Source: Pegea sp. RAD2-039
Lineage: Eukaryota; Chordata; Thaliacea; Salpida; Salpidae
Assembly: GCA_034620365.1 (NCBI GenBank)
Contig: JAQGEQ010000354.1
Location: 310,001 to 374,000, forward strand
Direction of reading: 5' to 3'
Length of the DNA stretch: 64,000 nucleotides
Of this stretch, positions 40,791 through 51,800 are shown one piece after another (within the stretch, counting starts at the first letter, position 1; every line of letters begins with the position of its first letter). The notes below the pieces were generated by a model. The model made no database searches. It was given only the letters and a program-made list of their open reading frames with translations, and was not told the DNA's origin. Position numbers and translations under genes: made by a program.

Positions 40791-43104
40791 TATATAGCGT
40801 GACAAAAATCTATTAAAATTTCAATAATAAGAAAACTTTTTATACTTTATTATTTGTTAATAGTAATAAACTTTTATTATCAAATGACTAAAACAGATAT
40901 TTACTAATTTATCATTTGTAATTTAATTTTATTCATTTTATAAACAAACTCTGATTACCTTTGTAATCAAGTAATAGTTTTTTTGTAATTTTACACTAAA
41001 AATACTTTGAAAAATTAATATACCCCAAAAACCTTAGAGTATAAGATAAAAAAAATAAAAGAAATATTTTTAAAACATTATAAAAATACGTTTTACAATT
41101 TCGTAAATATTTTTAAACTTCAAAAATGTACTTTAAAATTATCATTAGTATAATATATAATATCCATATTAGTATAAATTCTGTTAAACAAATAAGCAAA
41201 GGCAGATGAAATTTAAAAAACTTTTACTAATTTTAACTTAATCAGATGACAACAAGCGCCGGCATACTAGCGATAGTAACTAAGCCAGCTATCAAGATTA
41301 AAATTTATATTTAAAAAAATGGCCTAAACTGGTCTTATAAACATATTTTCTTATAATTTTAATTTTTATGGAATTGAAATTAGAAAAGCTTACAATTTTC
41401 ATAAAAATTGCGTTAAATGAAATTCTAATATTTTTATATAATCAAAGTACTTAAATATACTTCTTAAACAATTCGTATACGAGAAATTACTGTAAAGTAG
41501 AACAATAATGTTAGTTTAACTGCCATTGAGAGTATAAATCTTATTCCTCTTCCTGTGGGAAGTAATTTTGTTTAAATATTCCTTCTTATTAAACTAGAGC
41601 TAAGATTGAAACGTTTATTTCGTAAAATTGTAATTAAAAGCTAAATACAAGCAATGTTATTTAAAAGTAATTTTGATTAGTCTAATATTAATGTTACACC
41701 TTTTTTCGAATACCACCATGTACTACTGGTTATGTTATAGTCTGTTTTAGAATACAAGCTATCAAATGATAAAATAATGATAAAAAAAGTTTTTATGAGT
41801 TTCTCTTAATTCCTCAAGTTAATGATACTTGCTTTTCTGGTGTGGTATATTTAAACTATAAAAGAAGATTTTTTTACTTTTTACCATTTAAATTCTAGTA
41901 ATACAGATGTCAAACTTTTTACTGGATTTTATTTAATATTATTTTGAAATACTTTAACAAACTTTTAACAATTTTACTATAGTTTATGTTGGAGGACGAA
42001 AAACCTAATTTTTAGATGTAGTAAACCTGAAAAATCAAATAGAAGATTCTATTAGAAATAAAACGATTAAAATCTGTTTTTTCCTGCAAAAATGTTATTT
42101 CAAGAAACAATATGAGTATGATCAAACAAATAAAATAAGACGAGCTGTTCGATAAGGGCTTCATGATTCCTGTGAAACGTTTTCAAGCTAAAAATAAGAG
42201 AAAATAAAATATTAAAATGGTGAAAGGCTATTTAACAAATGGCTCCTTGAAATATTGTGAGAAATTAAGCATCTGCCATGGTAACATATAAAGCAAAAAT
42301 TGCCTTTCTTTACAATACAGCTCATAGAAGGCCAGAGAATCAACATTCTACGACAAAGGCATCACTTAAAGATCATTAAGTTTGTTGATGTAACTAAGCC
42401 AGGTGTTTAAAGGCTCAGGCCAATATGAATTGTGGAATTTAGACAGAACTCCAGAAGATTTGACCCATCATAAAGTTTGAAAAATTGCTCAAACTGCTAA
42501 AACTGAAAAAGTTACACTTGGCCATGACAAAATTACAGTATTTTCTCACTTGAAATTCACGTAATTATATTGAAATCAAATCTCATTAAGAGGTTGAAAG
42601 CTTATGCAGTAAGAATATGAACAGTTTTAGAAAATCAAAGTAAGTTTAGCTACAAAAATTAAAAGTTACTCCATGCATTTACGTTTACTTTGATAATTAG
42701 CACAGTAAGAATAACTGCTCTATCTACTAGGCCACTAGTTTATTTCAAATCGCCAACAGACATTGATTTTCGTAACGGCTTTACATGTTTCAAATGTTAT
42801 GAAGTTCTTGCAAAGCTTTTTAGTTTATTAGAAAAAATGCCCACAAGCCTTAATGTATAGTTGGAGCTGATAAATAATAGGAAAACTGCTTTTAGATTTT
42901 TTATATCGAAGTACTAAATAAGGTTGAATACAAAACCAACTTTTGTTTTTTTACCTCAATGTTTGTTATAGGAAAGATATTATGGACAAAGAATTAACAT
43001 TTAACGTTTTAAAAAACCCTGTTAAATTAGTATATAAATGTTGTAAATAAATGTTTATAAAAAGTATTTTTCTGATAGTTGATTATTGGTCAGTATTAAT
43101 TTCG
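40791..43104. other. AT-rich region upstream of prominin
   Basis: No gene recognised. The part 42100-42800 is slightly less AT-rich and may hold an old repeat: near 42710-42750 the minus strand reads TGGCCTAGTAGATAGAGC, like a tRNA A box, but no B box follows. Confidence 0.4.
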
Positions 43105-43440
43105 TAATTGAATTGAACGACCAGGCATATATATACTATTCCTAGATGTGCCAGGGCAGAAGTTATGGAGATTCAGTTGTTGCTCATGCAGCAGGATTCC
43201 TTTATCCACGTCAGTCAGGCTATGCTGCGAAACATACGGAATGATGCAGCTACGCCTAATTGGCGTCGTAGGAGCTGCCAGAACGACACTCACAGCGCCC
43301 TTCTACCCGGGTTTTTATATGGACTTCTTTTTATCGCCAATAAGTGTTTATCTGAGGTTGAACCCAAAACCTTCTGCTTGGTAGACGGGTATGGTAACCA
43401 TTACATCACACAGATGAACGGTTATTTGATATTATAATAA
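43105..43440 (-). mobile_element. tRNA-derived SINE-like element
   Basis: A sharply GC-richer island of about 335 bases. On the minus strand it begins with a degenerate tRNA-like head: an A-box-like TGTAATGGTTACC (43405-43393), CGTCT, AGAAGG, and a B-box-like GGGTTCAACC (43365-43356). The pieces are in tRNA order and spacing, but the T-stem and anticodon arm are imperfect. About 240 bases of unrelated body follow, as in SINEs. The overlapping open frames on both strands look incidental. The family is unknown to me. Confidence 0.55.
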
Positions 43441-44627
43441 CATGGTAGCTAAATAAAGGTTAGGCTAGATTTCAATGCATATTTATTTGATCTTTATAGC
43501 ATGCTCAATTCAATCAAAAAAATCTTAGTATACTATTTTTTGAGAAATATACACGAACATTATAATGGTGGTTGGAATGAGTTTGCTTTTAAAAAAAGAT
43601 TTGACAAAATGAAGATACTAGTCGTTTGTAGGTACCCATACATTAATATTTTTGAAAAATAGAGTAACTTAAGTCGAAAGTTAAAAACTTTTAATTTAGT
43701 CTTAGATTTTTGTTGAAAAGAGTATATTTCAAGATTTAGTAAATTCAAACTTTCTCGAAAATTTAAAAGTAAATAGCATTATTATAATTTTTAGTTGAGA
43801 AACATTAAAAACTACAATTTACATTTCTATTTTAAAGCATCTTCACTCTAATTCCAGTGAAGATGTATAGTTCCTTGCTACTAACAAAATCATTCACCAC
43901 TTTTGTTAATTTTGGGGTAAAAAATTTAATAACTTGGTGTAAATGGGTTATATTTTGGCGATCAAAATTTTAGTATGTTTTTATTTACGATTTAAGTTTA
44001 TCTTTTATTTAAAAAATTTTAAGCTAAACCATTTAAATTGAAAAATAAACTGCATAGTATTGCTTAATTAAATTTTTCTCTTAAACATTTAATTTCTAGT
44101 ACCTTCAAAATTTTTTTCTGTAAAATTTAAATATTAGATTTTATTTGATAAGTGTCTGAGACTTTTTATTACTAAAAATACTACTTTTTATAAAATCATT
44201 TTATATATAAGTAATTTTTTTTACATTTTTTGTTATGATGTTTTTAATTATTTGTTTTTTCAAGTGTTTATTTTGAGTTCATAGTAATTGTAATAAATAA
44301 TTAGTATTTTCACAAATTAATTTTTAATCATTTTCAAATATTGAATTTAATAACTATTACTAAATTTATTTTTGATCATTTTATTTTTTATTTGGATTTT
44401 TTTTTGTAGTTAAATATTTTTATGATGTGTGATTAGTTATATTTTATTTATACTTACTGAATTATATTTTGTATGTAATAAACTTAAATTTTTCTGTTTA
44501 AATGTCATATTTTTATTAAATAAAACATAAACATAATTTGTAACTATAATACTAATTATATAATGTTTTAACAACTTATTGATTTTTTGGTATTATTTTA
44601 TATAACCCATTTGTTTTTTTCATAAAG
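43441..44627. other. AT-rich spacer before UBA2
   Basis: No gene. It ends in a pyrimidine tract and AG immediately before the UBA2 start codon (TTTTTTTCATAAAG-ATG), which could be a splice or trans-splice acceptor. Confidence 0.5.
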
Positions 44628-46367
44628 ATGTCGAATCCATTGAATAAAGATTTGTTAACTAAAGTTAAAGATGCAAATATACTGATGGTAGGTGCTGGTG
44701 GTATTGGTTGTGAACTCTTAAAAAACCTTGTGCTTGCTGGATTTCGTCAGATTGAGATAATTGATCTTGATACTATAGATGTAAGCAACCTTAATCGTCA
44801 GTTTCTATTTCAAAAGAAGCATATTGGCAAAGCAAAAGCTTTAGTAGCTTGTGATTCTGCATTGCGTTTATGTCCTGATGCCAAGATTATTGCACATCAT
44901 GACACTATTTTCAATGCAGACTTCAATATCAACTATTACAAGAAGTTCCACATTGTCCTCAACGCTTTAGATAATCTAACTGCTCGTAATCATGTAAATA
45001 GAATGTGCCTAGCTGCAAATATTCCCCTAGTTGAAAGTGGCTCTGCAGGTTATTCAGGTCAAATAACATTGATTAAAAAAGGCTTCTCACAATGCTATGA
45101 GTGTTTTCCACCTCCAAGACCTAAAACCTTTCCTGGTTGCACGATTAGAAATACACCTTCAGAGTTTATTCATTGCATTGTTTGGGCAAAATATCTTTTT
45201 AATCAGTTGTTTGGTGAAGAAGATGGAGATAAAGATGTCTCTCCAGACACAGCTGATCCTAATTCTAACCTAGAAGCAGCAGATATAACAAAAAATGTGC
45301 AAATTGAAAGACTGAATACACGTCAATGGGCCAAGGACTGCAAATATGACTCTAAAAAGATTTTCAACAAGCTCTTTTATAGTGATATCAAGTATCTAAT
45401 ATCAATGGGTAGTCTGTGGAAGAAAAGAACTCCTCCTACTCCCTTAGAGTGGAAAGATGAGATTGAGAAGTTGGACTTTGACTTTGAGAATATTGATATT
45501 CAGAAAAAGTTAAGTTTAGATCAAGATATGGCATTATTCCGCCAGAGCTTAATCGCATTGAAAGATGAAGTCCTTGCTGAAGACTCAGATTCAATATTAT
45601 ATTGGGATAAAGATCATCAAGCAATAATGGATTTTACTTCAAGTGCAGCTAATATTCGAGCAAAATTATTTGGAATTGAAGGAAAGTGTAGATTTGAAAT
45701 CAAGTCTATGGCAGGCAACATAATACCAGCAATTGCTACAACTAATGCAGTGGTTGCTGGTTTCATTGTGATGCAGGCAATGCTAGTCCTTCAAAGAAAG
45801 TTTGAATCCTGTAAAACTGTCTACGTTTCTAGAAGCATAACTGGAGGAAATAAGCTGTTTTCACCCAATTATCTCGACCCTCCAAACCCAAAGTGCTACG
45901 TTTGTAAGGAGAAACCGGAAGTTTGCGTGAAAGTTGATTTCGACAAATTAACGATCTCAGATTTTTTGGAGGAAGTTCTAAAAAATTATCTTGGTATGAT
46001 GGAACCTGAAGTGATGGTACTAGATGGCAGTGGGTCTGTCTTGATCTCACATGACCCGGAGGATCATTGTGAAGAGATTATGATGAAGCCTTTATCATCA
46101 TTCAATCTTCAAGATGGAACTCGTTTAAGTGCTGACGACTTTCATCGAGAGTACCACATCGTCATTACTCTGTCTGCTGGTTCCAATTTTAAGAATGATA
46201 AACTTTTTGAAGTAATTTTTCAACATACAGGTGATTCAAATGGAAATATTTCGAATGATGATATGTCGACAGAGAATCGAAAACGAAAGCTTTCTGAAAA
46301 TAGTAACGGATTGAATTCTTCAAAAAGAGCTAAAACTGATACTAATGAAGAAAAGTTGATTGGTTGA
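44628..46367 (+). CDS. UBA2: SUMO-activating enzyme subunit 2 (UBA2/SAE2), intronless
   Basis: Catalytic half of the SUMO E1, which adenylates SUMO and passes it as a thioester to UBC9. 579 residues. The adenylation domain has the nucleotide motif VGAGGIG (21-27) and DLDTIDVSNLNRQFLF. The catalytic Cys is C171 in FPGCTIRNTPSE, leading into IHCIVWAKYLFNQLFGEED, nearly identical to the human protein. The structural zinc is held by C156/C159 (CYEC) and C423/C426 (CYVC). The ubiquitin-fold domain follows, and a basic NLS-like tail (NRKRKLSE, SSKRAK) ends the protein. Human UBA2 is 640 aa; most of the difference is in the acidic C-terminus. The gene is one uninterrupted exon, while its neighbours have 20 and 33 exons. 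Confidence 0.97.
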   Translation: MSNPLNKDLLTKVKDANILMVGAGGIGCELLKNLVLAGFRQIEIIDLDTIDVSNLNRQFLFQKKHIGKAKALVACDSALRLCPDAKIIAHHDTIFNADFNINYYKKFHIVLNALDNLTARNHVNRMCLAANIPLVESGSAGYSGQITLIKKGFSQCYECFPPPRPKTFPGCTIRNTPSEFIHCIVWAKYLFNQLFGEEDGDKDVSPDTADPNSNLEAADITKNVQIERLNTRQWAKDCKYDSKKIFNKLFYSDIKYLISMGSLWKKRTPPTPLEWKDEIEKLDFDFENIDIQKKLSLDQDMALFRQSLIALKDEVLAEDSDSILYWDKDHQAIMDFTSSAANIRAKLFGIEGKCRFEIKSMAGNIIPAIATTNAVVAGFIVMQAMLVLQRKFESCKTVYVSRSITGGNKLFSPNYLDPPNPKCYVCKEKPEVCVKVDFDKLTISDFLEEVLKNYLGMMEPEVMVLDGSGSVLISHDPEDHCEEIMMKPLSSFNLQDGTRLSADDFHREYHIVITLSAGSNFKNDKLFEVIFQHTGDSNGNISNDDMSTENRKRKLSENSNGLNSSKRAKTDTNEEKLIG

Positions 46368-48600
46368 TAAGTTTTTTTTGAAAGTAATTTTTATTTACAA
46401 TCATAAATTGATGTTATCGCAAGATTTGATTCCAAACAGGGACCTTTTCAATTGTAGGCTTTTGCATTTTTTAAATTGTGATAATACTCATATAACCTCA
46501 GTTCTCAATTTTGTTTTCCTGAAAAAAATTACGAATTTCTTGATTATCTTCTTCTTACTGTTTAAACTCACGTCAACTGTTCAAGGTTTTTGACTATTAT
46601 TCAGCAAGATAAGCCAAGAAAACTTGGAAACTTTGGCAACAAAGTATTTTGTTTATAGACAACTCTTACTATCAAATTTAATCTTTTGAAAATAGAAAAC
46701 CTTTTTGAAATGTTCTGCTTAAGGTGGGTAATAATTTTGTAAATGTTGAATTGTTTAAGTGTGTTTGAACTCTTATACAATAAAAGTTTTCTTAGATAAG
46801 CAGATGATAAATAAAAGTTTGATAAAATTTGTTTTGATTTCATCATTAACTAAACAGTTGATGTATTGATAGTAAAAGTTGTAAACAAACTTAAAAATTA
46901 CTTTTACAATGTGAATAGTTGTTAGCATAACTCTGCTAATCTGGGTAATAAAACCTTTTGCTGGCTCAACAGAATTAAACGTTCAGATTTGATATTCAAA
47001 TAAAAACTAAGATCACTTATTATTTTAGCAAAAAAAAACTTATACGTTTTTATAAGAAAACTCTAACCTTTAATTTAGTGATTTGTATAAGAAATGAAGT
47101 AGTATGCAATTTTAAACTTTATTCTGTTTAATCTTGATACTAGATTTTCTACTAAATGATAAAGTTTTAAGTCAGCACTTCCTCTTTTATCTAATGCTGC
47201 AAGTACTGTGTGATAAATAATAAAACTGAAGAAGTACAAACTGATAGTGTTATATTTCCTGAAAATCGATTTATGAAATTCAGATAAATATTGAAATATT
47301 TGATATCTGGTATTAATATAAATTAAAAAATAAACTTAATTGCTTTTAAGGAACATTTACATGAAAAAATATGATTAATTTTTCATCATTTTCGTACCCA
47401 TTAAAACTTTTCAAACAAAAGCTATTTCTAAATTAAGAGCTAATTTGAGAGGCTTATTGAGAAAAAACTGATTTCGGATAATTAGATTCAGATTACACAG
47501 TTTCTTAACAACTTTTAATGTATGTAGAATTCACATTAGCTATCATTTATCAAAGTAAAGTTTAACTTCAGTTTTTTACTGATGTTTAAATCTTTGCTGG
47601 AGTGACAATATATTTTCAAGTTTATGCTGACAATTATTCCTTCAGTGACAACTAAGTTTTCCAGCTTTGATGATATACTTATACATTTGTTTATCATTTA
47701 AAATATTTCAACTTTTATTTACAATTTATTTAAGGAATAAATTTTCCTTCGATTACGTAAATCCTAACATTTTGAAAAAATCAATGTTTGTGTAGCTTTT
47801 GTTAACAATTCCTTATAATTAATCTTTGTATTATTTTCTTTAAAAAAGTGATTAGTATTGAATAAAGAATTTTTAAAACAAGTTATAATTAAAATAGTTT
47901 TCTTTTTCAACTTACAATCGTACAGTAAATGAACATTCATAAATTGTATTAATCATATCAGGATGTAAGATAAATCAATCTTTAAAAATACCTTAAGCAA
48001 ATCTTAAGGAGAAACAATAAGGATTAAAACTTTTTTGACAAGACTTAAAACAAATTAATTTAATATAATTGTCATTCACAACAAAACTAAGTATATCAAT
48101 TTATCTTATTTGTATGAAATTAATTCAGTAAATAATAATTCAAGATTACGTAAACTTGGTCTAGCTTTTTATTCAAATATATATCAAATTGTATATAAAA
48201 AAAAGTTGTATGGTAAATAATATGACGTATTGTATACATATGGAAAGTTTTTTTGGAATAATTTTCTATAAAGTTTATAAAACGATTCATTTTTCAAATA
48301 AACAAAAACATTTCCTAAAACATAAGTTAAAAAATAAAGTTATATATTTCCTTGATATTATAGGATCTCTCATAGCAACAACAAACACTTTAGCATTAAA
48401 ATATTGTGACCAAACTTTTTTATAAAGTAATTTCATTAATGACAATTTACTTTAAAAATATTTTTATTATCAAAATGTAATTTTTTTTTTACAATTTTTA
48501 TATCTGACAAAATATGTCTATATCAAAAATGATATGAAATTTAAGCAATAATAACTATCAATAAAACTTATGATAGCCGTAGAAGAGACCCAGTGACGTA
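46368..48600. other. AT-rich intergenic region
   Basis: Presumed 3' UTR of UBA2 followed by AT-rich DNA without recognisable genes. Confidence 0.5.
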
Positions 48601-48855
48601 AATATTACAGTTTATACTTTTCAAACGAGCTGTCTATCGCAGCCGTCTCGACTGAAAGGAAACCAGAGCCGACACGCTTGAACGAACAGCGAGCGAAAAG
48701 AGAAAAACACCATTATTGAGAACAGTTAGGTTGCTGGTTGAGGCAATTTTGTTATATGTTGAACAGAAACTGAAGGTTAAAGCAAGCAAAATATTATAGT
48801 AGTTATAAAGTTGTGCTGAAAACCTATATAACATTGTTTTTAAAACGAAGTGAAT
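48601..48855 (+). promoter_or_regulatory. presumed promoter and 5' UTR of the laminin gene
   Basis: A short GC-richer patch (about 48620-48740, with CGTCTCGACTG and GAGCGAAAAG) directly before the laminin start codon, unlike the AT-rich surroundings. No TATA box stands out. The role is inferred from position. Confidence 0.4.
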
Positions 48856-51800
48856 ATGAAGATCCTTTGTTTATTACTTCTAACACTTTGTATATGTAAG
48901 TCAGATTTGAAGTTTCTTGAAAAAAATTATTTGTGTTTTTGTAGCTTTAAATAGACTTTATTTAAGCTAAACCAGGAATAATTCATCAAGTTTAATTTTG
49001 ATTAAAAACGTAAATGTGCGAAATTGTATAAAGTTAATTTATTTGTTTACTCTTTAGCAAATGACAAAATTAGTGACAAATAAAAGATTTTAGTTTCTAT
49101 AAAATTGAAATTATTATACTTTTTTTAGTCAGTTTTTCAAACAACTGGCAACAATATTTGATTTATAACTCCAGATAAATAATTTCAATGTAAATATGAA
49201 AAAGTTATTTTCTCAATACTCACTTCAGTAATAAACTATTCTAGATGTCCAACCAAGATGATAAATTACAAATTATTATATTTTTAAAACAAACCATATT
49301 TATTTAAACTTGTTTAAAAGCTTTAATACAATACTTACAATTAAAATTGATCTATCATGATATAAATGACAAAGTTAAACAAGTTTCAAGTCTATCTATA
49401 TTCCAATTTTAATTTAGATACACAAAGAGCTCTTGGAGGTTGTGATGGAGGCAGCTGCTTCCCAAGTACTGGAAACCTTCTTGTAGGGCGGGGTCATATG
49501 ATCAATGCTTCATCAACTTGTGGACAAAATGGCCCCGAAAGATACTGCATCGTCAGGTATCTCCTTCTTTAAACATTTTAAAGAATTTTCAGTAAATTTT
49601 AATCAACTGGAAAATAATGTTTATTATTAAAGCTGTTTGCAAAGTGAATTGGTTCAATTATTTCCTAAACGTCATAAATTTGTGGTTTTCTTAGTTTAGT
49701 GAAGTCTCCAGCCACAAATATTTAAAGTTAAGCCTCTTTTAAAGAAAATAATTGTTACAACTTATAAATAAACGACGTATCTTTACGATAATCTTTAATT
49801 TGATTTATTTCAGTTTAAATATTTACTTATAAAGATGATTTTATCTTTTCAGTCATCTTACAGACAAAAAAAAATGTTTTAAATGTGATGCCTCAGTGCC
49901 TTCTGCAGCTCATCCTATTCAAAATGTAATTACTACTTACAATAATGATGTCCAAACCTGGTGGCAGTCAGAACACGGAATGCAACATGTAAACAATCAA
50001 CTCTATTTTTTCTTATGAAACTTACAACCAGATAATTTGTAGGTTGTAATTCAATTGGATTTAGAGGCAGAATTTCAATTCACTCACACAATCATGATAT
50101 TCAAGACTTTCAGACCAGCCGCGATGTTTATTGAAAGATCAATGGATTTCGGAGAAAACTGGGCAATATATAGATATTTTGCCAGCGACTGTGAAAGATC
50201 TTTCCCAGGAGTTCCTACAGTGAGTTATGAGATGAAGAAAGTTTTTTACGATTCAAGCTAATATCAAAAGAAACAAACTCTTCTATTACCAGTCTATGTA
50301 GAACAAGTGTCTGTTTCTTTCTGGAACTACAAACTATTTAACGTCAGATGACTGGAATTCTGTTTATGATAAAATTTCATGAACTATTTAAATCAGCCTG
50401 AAGCTCTGTGTGCTCGTTGAACCGCATCGACAATTTTCTTATATCTTACGACATTCTTGAAATGTTTGCTTTTAATTTTATGTAATTTATCTTAAACATT
50501 TCTCTATAAAATTTTTTTGTTTTTAAATTTAGTGGCCTCCAAAAACTGTTGATGAAGTAGTCTGTGATGATCGCTATTCATCTATTGAACCATCCGAAGG
50601 AGGTGAAGTGATCTTTAGAGTTCTTGAACCTTTCATTGCAATTGAAGATCCTTATGCTCCACGAATTCAAAATCTTTTAAAAATTACAAACCTTCGGTAA
50701 ATCTTTAAGTCGATTATTCAAATATTTCTTAAATTTCGATAAAAAAATGTAAAGAAGATATTTTTAAAATGGAAAATGTAATTTATGTAAAGCTACTTAA
50801 TTGCTCGTAATCTAATTAAATTGGCTGTAAGAACATCACTTTTCTTACAAATAGACACAAATTACTTGTTGAAATCTTGCTTCCAACAAACACTTAATCA
50901 AATAAAGTTTCTAAATCACAACTAATATTTACTAGAAACAATTTTAAACTAATAAGACGCAGTAAAAATGAAACTGATTTTTCTTGCTTTAGTTTCAACT
51001 TTACCGAGTTACATACACTTGGAGATGACTTGTTAGATTCCAGAAAAGATATCAAAAACAAGTATTACTACGCACTTAAAGAGTTGATCGTTAGAGGAAA
51101 CTGCTTTTGTTATGGTCATGCGGACACATGTTCCCCAATTGAAGAGTTTGTTCGACCTGATGAACGAACTAGCAAAATCATGGTATGTAGTTAAAACTAC
51201 TAAAAATCTAAATTCTGCAATCTCTTAATCTTAATTTAGAAACTAGTGGAAGGTTATATTTGTTAATTTCTCAGAACATATAGAACTTTTAAAGTCTACT
51301 ATTTTCTTCTGTTTTATTTATTTTATTCTAATACCACAAACTTTTTTTCTTTTTCTCTTCTATTCTTATAAACTCTCAAAAGAATCTCAGCTCTGTTCAA
51401 CCAGGTCAGATGATCAAAGTTATTGCAAAAACTGAGGTAAAATAATCCCGAAAAAGAGCTGCTTTTTGCTTGAGTTTCTGCATCTTTCATTTGCTTCTGA
51501 TATTTCTGCTCCACTTTGAAATTTTGTGCTTTTTGACTTTTGATAAGTTTATTTTATTAAAATAAAACTCATTTAATCTTATTACTTAAAGATAAAATTG
51601 TTTAATCAGTTTTTTTGTATTTTTTATTTTTCTACTTTCATTGCTGTTCTGATGAAAGAATGATCGTCAACGCAAAGTAAGTTTTGTCATGTTAAGTAGA
51701 AACAAAGACACCAATTAAACAACAACAACAACCAAGTTGCTTTGAGCTGCAAGCCAGCAAGCAATTTTACATAGATTGGTTGCCCGCTTGCTTTTATTGA

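Noticed and set aside
42710..42750. tRNA A-box-like sequence on the minus strand
   Set aside because: No B box at the proper distance and no cloverleaf.
43096..43437. Three overlapping open frames on both strands
   Set aside because: They lie in the GC-richer SINE-like island, where stops are rarer; no protein motif.
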